Source of the DNA: Qipengyuania huizhouensis
GTDB taxonomy: Bacteria; Pseudomonadota; Alphaproteobacteria; Sphingomonadales; Sphingomonadaceae
Direction of reading: 5' to 3'
Length of the DNA stretch: 64,000 bases
Assembly (NCBI RefSeq): GCF_019711635.1
Contig: NZ_JAIGNT010000002.1
Location: forward strand, 1 to 64,000
Below the pieces are notes generated by a model. The model saw only the letters and a program-made list of their open reading frames with translations. It ran no database searches and was not told the DNA's origin. Shown here one piece after another: positions 59,544-64,000 of the stretch; position 1 is the stretch's first letter; the number at the start of each line of letters is the position of its first letter. A program made the translations under genes and the position numbers.

Positions 59544-61070
59544 CTATTCGGCGGGCTCGACCTCACCCGCTGCAATCCTTTCGCGCCAGCGGGCCGGAGC
59601 AAGCGTGTGGACATTGTTGCCCTGCGCATCGACGGCCACCGTGACCGGCATGTCCTGCACCTCGAATTCGTAAATTGCTTCCATGCCAAGATCTTCGAAA
59701 GCGACCACCTCGGCACCCTTGATCGCACGGCTGACGAGATAGGCAGCGCCGCCTGTCGCCATCAGATAGGCGACCTTGAAGCGGCTGATGACCTCCACCG
59801 CGTCATGTCCGCGTTCGGCCTTGCCGATCATCGCGAGCAATCCGAGATCGAGCATCATCTCGGTGAATTTGTCCATCCGCGTGGCGGTGGTGGGGCCCGC
59901 GGGGCCGACGACTTCGCCCATTACCGGATCGACGGGACCGACGTAATAGATTGCGCGGCCCTTGAATTCGACCGGCAGTTCCTCACCATTCTCAAGCATA
60001 TCGTGGATGCGCTTGTGGGCTGCGTCGCGACCGGTCAGCATCTTGCCCGACAGCAGCAGGCGGTCACCATGCTCCCAGCTGGCGACCTGCTCGGGGGTGA
60101 GATTGTCCAGATCGACCTTCTTCGCAGCCGCGTCGGGCTGCCAGGTCACGTCGGGGTACTCCTCGAGCTTCGGGGGTTCGAGATAGGCCGGGCCCGAACC
60201 GTCGAGCGTGAAATGCGCATGGCGCGTCGCGGCACAGTTGGGGATCATCGCCACCGGCTTGCCCGCCGCGTGACAGGGCGCATCGAGAATCTTGACGTCG
60301 AGAACGGTCGATAGGCCCCCCAGGCCCTGAGCGCCGATGCCCTGCGCATTGACGGCGTCGAATATGTCGATGCGCAATTGCTCGAGGTCGGTCTGCGCGC
60401 CGCGTTGCTTGAGCTGGCCCATGTCGATCGGCTCCATCAGGCTCAGCTTGGCAAGCTTCATGCAATGTTCCGCCGTGCCGCCGATACCGATGCCGAGCAT
60501 GCCCGGCGGACACCAGCCCGCACCCATCGAAGGAAGCTGTTCGACCACCCAGTCTACGATATTGTCCGACGGGTTCATCATCTTGAATTTCGACTTGTTT
60601 TCGCTGCCGCCGCCTTTGGCCGCGACATCGATGTCGATCGTATCGCCGGCCACCATTTCTACCGACAGGACGCAGGGCGTGTTATCGCGGGTGTTGCGGC
60701 GGGTGAAGGCCGGGTCGGCAAGGATCGAAGCGCGCAGCTTGTTGTCCGGGTGGTTGTAGGCCTGGCGCACGCCTTCATCGACCACTTCCTGCAGGCTGCG
60801 CTGCGTGTCGAGACGGCAGTTCATCCCCCATTTGACGAAAACATTGACGATGCCAGTGTCCTGGCAGATCGGACGGTGGCCTTCGGCGCACATGCGGCTG
60901 TTGGTGAGGATCTGCGCGATCGCGTCCTTGGCTGCCGGCCCCTGCTCCGCTTCATAGGCTTTTCCCAATGCGCGGATGTAATCCATCGGATGATAGTAGG
61001 ATATGTACTGGAGAGCGTCCTTCACGCTCTCGATCAGGTCTTCTTCCTTGATGACGGTCATGTCGCTCAT
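59544..61070 (-). CDS. fumA: Fumarate hydratase, class I
   Basis: 508 aa from the ATG at 61070. Fe-S-dependent enzyme of the TCA cycle that makes malate. Cluster Cys are in RPICQDTGIVNVFVKWG and GGTAEHCMKLAKLSLMEP, with a third in the PNCAATRHAHF stretch; substrate block GPAGPTTATRMDKFTEMMLDLG is in the C-terminal domain. The length is that of the single-chain class I form. It ends close to the kinase gene on the same strand. Confidence 0.93.
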   Translation of the reverse strand: MSDMTVIKEEDLIESVKDALQYISYYHPMDYIRALGKAYEAEQGPAAKDAIAQILTNSRMCAEGHRPICQDTGIVNVFVKWGMNCRLDTQRSLQEVVDEGVRQAYNHPDNKLRASILADPAFTRRNTRDNTPCVLSVEMVAGDTIDIDVAAKGGGSENKSKFKMMNPSDNIVDWVVEQLPSMGAGWCPPGMLGIGIGGTAEHCMKLAKLSLMEPIDMGQLKQRGAQTDLEQLRIDIFDAVNAQGIGAQGLGGLSTVLDVKILDAPCHAAGKPVAMIPNCAATRHAHFTLDGSGPAYLEPPKLEEYPDVTWQPDAAAKKVDLDNLTPEQVASWEHGDRLLLSGKMLTGRDAAHKRIHDMLENGEELPVEFKGRAIYYVGPVDPVMGEVVGPAGPTTATRMDKFTEMMLDLGLLAMIGKAERGHDAVEVISRFKVAYLMATGGAAYLVSRAIKGAEVVAFEDLGMEAIYEFEVQDMPVTVAVDAQGNNVHTLAPARWRERIAAGEVEPAE

Positions 61071-61222
61071 CGCCGCGCGTTCCCATGTTGCAGATTTGCG
61101 CTCCCCGATAGGCGGGTTTGCGGCCATCGGTCAAAGCGCTTGGAAGCAAAAGGTCTTGCGCCTAAGGCAACGGGGAGCTTGCAAAGCCGTGTTATAGATG
61201 TAATACAGCGTTCGGAATTGAC

Positions 61223-61816
61223 ATGACCATCACCAAGACACGCCCCGACTACACCGCCGCCCGCAAGGCGATGATCGACAGCCAGCTGCGCACCAGCGGC
61301 GTCAACGAAGCCTTCGTGCTCGATCGCATGGGCACCGTCCCCCGCGAGGATTTCGTGCCCGAAGGCGCGAAGGGCACGGCCTATATGGACCGCGCGATCC
61401 GGCTGGGCGAGGGTGGCTACCTTCCTGCGCCGCTGTTTCACGGTGCGATGCTGGCCGAAGCCCGCCCAACGGGCGAGGACAGGGTCCTCGTGATCGACGG
61501 CGGCAGCGGCTATCTGACCGCCCTGGTCGAACCGCTGGTAAAATCGGTGAAGACCGTGTCGCCCGCAGAAGCACTCAAGGTGAAGAAGGACGATTTTACC
61601 CTGGTGCTGGTCGACGGCGCGATCGAACAGATGCCGGCCAATTTGGCAAAATCGGTTGTCGAAGGCGGCCGGATAGTAACCGGGCTCGTCGAACGCGGCG
61701 TAACCCGTCTCGCCACCGGTCGGAAATCCGGGAATGCACTCGCGCTTCTTCCGCTCGCCGAAATGGGCGTGCCGCGGATGGGCGCTTTCGACAAACCGGA
61801 GAGCTGGAGTTTCTGA
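61223..61816 (+). CDS. Protein-L-isoaspartate O-methyltransferase-like protein
   Basis: 197 aa. It carries the family start block AARKAMIDSQLRTSGVNEAFVLDRMGTVPREDFVP and RVLVIDGGSGYLTALVEPL for motif I. Motif I differs from the usual LEIGTGSGYQAA, and the region after GYL is shortened, so repair activity on isoaspartyl residues is not certain. The gene directly precedes tolC, with the same neighbours seen in other sphingomonads as far as I recall. Confidence 0.8.
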   Translation: MTITKTRPDYTAARKAMIDSQLRTSGVNEAFVLDRMGTVPREDFVPEGAKGTAYMDRAIRLGEGGYLPAPLFHGAMLAEARPTGEDRVLVIDGGSGYLTALVEPLVKSVKTVSPAEALKVKKDDFTLVLVDGAIEQMPANLAKSVVEGGRIVTGLVERGVTRLATGRKSGNALALLPLAEMGVPRMGAFDKPESWSF

Positions 61817-63325
61817 ATGCACAAGGGAGGGGTCGTGAAACACCTGACAGTTTCGGGCAGTCTCATCGCGCTCGCCCTCGTTGCAGTTCCGGCATCGGCC
61901 GATACGCTGCAGGAAGCGCTGACCGACGCCTATTACAATAACCCGACACTGGAAGGGGCACGTGCCGGATTGCGCGCTACCGACGAGAACGTTCCGATCG
62001 AGCGTGCGTCGGGGCTGCCCTCTGCCGAAGCGAGCGCTTCGGTGACCGAATTCCTCAAGCAGCGGTCGACCAGTTTTTTCACGCCCGACCGCGCCCTTAC
62101 AGCGGGAATCGACCTAAGCGTTCCCATCTATTCCGGCGGCGCGGTGAAGAATTCCGTGCGCGCCGCGAAAGAACGGGTGGAAGCTGGCCGGGCCGATCTT
62201 CGAGCCACCGAGAGCGCGGTTTTCACCCAGGTGGTGGCCGCGTATATGGATGTGCTTCGCGGGCAGGCTCTCGTATCCTTGTCGGCAAATCAGGTCGACG
62301 TGCTGTCGATCGATGTCGAAGCCACCAGCGACCGCTTCGAAATCGGCGATCTGACCCGTACCGACGTGGCCCAATCCGAGGCGCGCCTTGCCTTGGCGCA
62401 GGGCGATCTGCGCAGCGCACAGGCCAATCTGATCGCTGCGCGGGAAGATTATATTGCTCTGGTTGGCAAGGCTCCGACTGATTTGCAGGCACCGCCGCCG
62501 CTTCCCGGATTGCCGAGCGACGCCGCCACTGCCGTCGAAGTCGCCCTGGAGAACAATCCCGATCTCATCGCTGCACGTGAAAGTGCCGCGGCGGCGGGCT
62601 ATGATATAGAGGTTGCAGGTTCCAGCCGCCTGCCCAGCGTGTCGGTTTTTGCCGGTTACGATTACGACAATTATCTCGGCAGCGTCGCGGATGGGCCGCT
62701 CGATCCTTCGGACCCCGGAAGCCCCGTCGTTTCCAGCGACCAGTCGGCCACCGCCGCTTCGGCAGGTGTTTCGCTGCGTATCCCGCTTTTCCAGGGCGGC
62801 CGTCCCGCAGCCTTGCAGCGGCAGGCGACCGCGCGGGCGACAGCCGCCCTCGAACAGGTCATTGCTGCCGAACGCGACGTGATCGCACAGGTCCGGTCCG
62901 CCTATTCGAGCTGGCAGGCGTCCCTCGCCATCATCGAAAGTTCACAAAGCGCAGTTTCCGCAGCGGAGCTGAGCCTGGAAGGCGTGCGGGCCGAAAATTC
63001 GATCGGAAACCGGACGATCCTGGACGTATTGAATGCGGAGCAGGAGCTACTGCAGAGCCGCGTCCAGTTGGTGACCGCGCGGCGCAATGCCTATGTGGCC
63101 GGCTTTTCTCTGCTTGCAGCCATGGGCCGGGCCGAAGCCCGGGACCTCGGCCTTGCCGATGAAGGCGTTCTCTACGATCCGATCGACAATTACGAGCGCG
63201 TGAGCGGGAGCATATGGGACTGGGATCGCGACCCGGCTCCGCAGGCAACGAGCACCAGCACAGTCGATGTCGAGGCACCCACCGCCGATATTCCCGAGAT
63301 TGCCGAGCCGGAAGATACCCCTTAG
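61817..63325 (+). CDS. tolC: TolC family outer-membrane efflux protein
   Basis: 502 aa. Outer-membrane channel of multidrug pumps and type I secretion. Signal peptide (LTVSGSLIALALVAVPASAD); two OEP repeats, each with beta hairpin and long coiled helices: the first about residues 20-230 and the second about 250-440, with SVPIYSGGAVKNSVRAAKERVEAGRADLRATE and SLRIPLFQGGRPAALQRQATARATAALEQV as matching blocks. A Pro/Glu-rich C-terminal tail is disordered. It starts right after the pcm-like stop. The partner inner-membrane components are elsewhere. Confidence 0.93.
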   Translation: MHKGGVVKHLTVSGSLIALALVAVPASADTLQEALTDAYYNNPTLEGARAGLRATDENVPIERASGLPSAEASASVTEFLKQRSTSFFTPDRALTAGIDLSVPIYSGGAVKNSVRAAKERVEAGRADLRATESAVFTQVVAAYMDVLRGQALVSLSANQVDVLSIDVEATSDRFEIGDLTRTDVAQSEARLALAQGDLRSAQANLIAAREDYIALVGKAPTDLQAPPPLPGLPSDAATAVEVALENNPDLIAARESAAAAGYDIEVAGSSRLPSVSVFAGYDYDNYLGSVADGPLDPSDPGSPVVSSDQSATAASAGVSLRIPLFQGGRPAALQRQATARATAALEQVIAAERDVIAQVRSAYSSWQASLAIIESSQSAVSAAELSLEGVRAENSIGNRTILDVLNAEQELLQSRVQLVTARRNAYVAGFSLLAAMGRAEARDLGLADEGVLYDPIDNYERVSGSIWDWDRDPAPQATSTSTVDVEAPTADIPEIAEPEDTP

Positions 63326-63380
63326 CAATAAAGCAGGTCCCGATTCGGGATTGCGATAGAGCCAAGGGGTAGGGCGCAAG

Positions 63381-63875
63381 ATGCAGAACCACGACGAACC
63401 GTCGGTCGAGGAAATCCTCGACTCTATCAAGAAGGTGATCGCGCGCGACAGCGTGACGCGCGCGGAGACGCCGCAACGCCGTCGCGGGCTGGTCGCGGGC
63501 GGCGCCGACTCGAACGGTCCGGATGAGGACGAAGACGTTCTCGAACTTGGTGCGGGGCTCGAAGAAGACCTGATCATCGAAGACAATGCCGGCCTCGATG
63601 CCATCTATGGCGAGGAACCCGGCGAGGATGAGGACGAAGGTCTGATCGCCGACGCCACGCGAAGTGCGATGCAGCAGAACTTCGCTGCGCTCACCATGCT
63701 CTCCAAGCCCGGCAAGCAACCCCAGATCGTGCGCCAGGGTGAGACTTCGCTCGAAGGGCTGGTGCGCGACATGCTGCGCCCCATGCTCGCCAAATGGCTG
63801 GACGAGAATCTGCCGGGCATGGTCGAAGACCTGGTCAAGGCAGAGATCGCCCGGATCGCCGGGAAGAAGCGCTAA
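63381..63875 (+). CDS. popZ: PopZ-like DUF2497 polar organizing protein
   Basis: 164 aa. Three parts: an N-terminal helix EPSVEEILDSIKKVIARDS, an acidic disordered middle (about residues 50-100), and C-terminal helices LEGLVRDMLRPMLAKWLDENLPGMVEDLVKAEIARIAG. In Caulobacter PopZ makes a polar condensate that anchors ParB and the centromere. The head and tail match DUF2497; the middle is shorter and holds fewer Pro. Same direction as tolC, 55 bases downstream. Confidence 0.9.
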   Translation: MQNHDEPSVEEILDSIKKVIARDSVTRAETPQRRRGLVAGGADSNGPDEDEDVLELGAGLEEDLIIEDNAGLDAIYGEEPGEDEDEGLIADATRSAMQQNFAALTMLSKPGKQPQIVRQGETSLEGLVRDMLRPMLAKWLDENLPGMVEDLVKAEIARIAGKKR

Positions 63876-63917
63876 ACCCCTTACCTTGCGCACGGTTGCG
63901 CGCTACACCGCGCAGCC

Positions 63918-64000
63918 ATGACAACACGCAACAGGGTCGCATTCCCGCTCGCCAGCGCATTTGCGCTTTTCGCCACGCCGCTCGCCGCGCAGGATGCGGC
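63918..64000 (+). CDS. Start of an exported protein, cut by window edge
   Basis: An ATG at 63918 opens a frame with a clear signal peptide (TTRNRVAFPLASAFALFATPLAAQDA) with the cleavage site after AAQ. The rest lies beyond base 64000, so the product cannot be named. Confidence 0.6.
   Translation, partial: MTTRNRVAFPLASAFALFATPLAAQDA

Overview
The window is a high-GC alphaproteobacterial chromosome segment. Gene content points to Sphingomonadales, most probably Erythrobacteraceae: a LytS/LytTR-rich regulatory set, a suf operon headed by an Rrf2 regulator, a PopZ-like (DUF2497) protein, a UrcA-family protein, a ThiS-ThiG fusion, and a pcm-like gene followed by tolC. The organism is inferred from the family mix, not from a marker gene.

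Bases 1 to about 13500 are an accessory island, visibly richer in A+T than the rest, ending at the 3' end of a tRNA-Arg(CCG) gene. It starts with a 5'-truncated tyrosine integrase (1-1080) and ends with a second, related integrase (11974-13335). That second gene lies between two perfect 162-bp inverted repeats, one of which includes the last 17 nt of the tRNA. Inside the island an 8-kb cargo (about 2313-10316) is bracketed by two divergent small serine recombinase genes, about 87% identical in protein and in inverted orientation. Upstream of each is an identical 21-bp site and a conserved dyad. The cargo holds a Dam-type adenine methyltransferase next to an HNH endonuclease with duplicated Cys/His modules (a probable Type II restriction-modification pair), a PcfJ-like protein, an AAA+ ATPase with a coupled partner, a DNA-binding-like protein divergent from it across a repeat-containing intergenic region, a GNAT-like protein and several unknown small genes.

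Bases 13560-24000 are core genes: a hypothetical, an MmcB-type DNA repair protein, a fatty acid hydroxylase/sterol desaturase, DUF2141, a long acidic PAS protein, App1 phosphatase, a BepA-like M48 protease, DsbA, an HD-domain protein, and a LytS/LytTR pair. Bases 24000-34700 carry nadC, RNase T2, a YbjN-like gene, tadA, rpmB, M23 peptidase, DUF2093, xseA, purD (xseA and purD start codons overlap), a TPR protein, adenosine kinase, EI24 and a lipoprotein.

Bases 34704-41467 are a minus-strand suf gene cluster (rrf2-sufB-x-DUF559-sufC-x-sufD-sufS-sufT, then sufA). Successive genes from rrf2 to sufT overlap by 4-8 nt, and three non-canonical genes are built into the chain. Bases 41500-53600 hold an AraC regulator, a DUF885 peptidase, a 56-aa protein, pyrD, ggt, fadD-like, small unknown genes, GNAT, thiSG, merC-like with a candidate Zur box, ctaA and cutA. 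Bases 53700-64000 hold rplM-rpsI, a phosphoesterase, diacylglycerol kinase, urcA, a second LytS/LytTR pair, fumarase, a pcm-like gene, tolC, a popZ-like gene and the start of one further exported protein.
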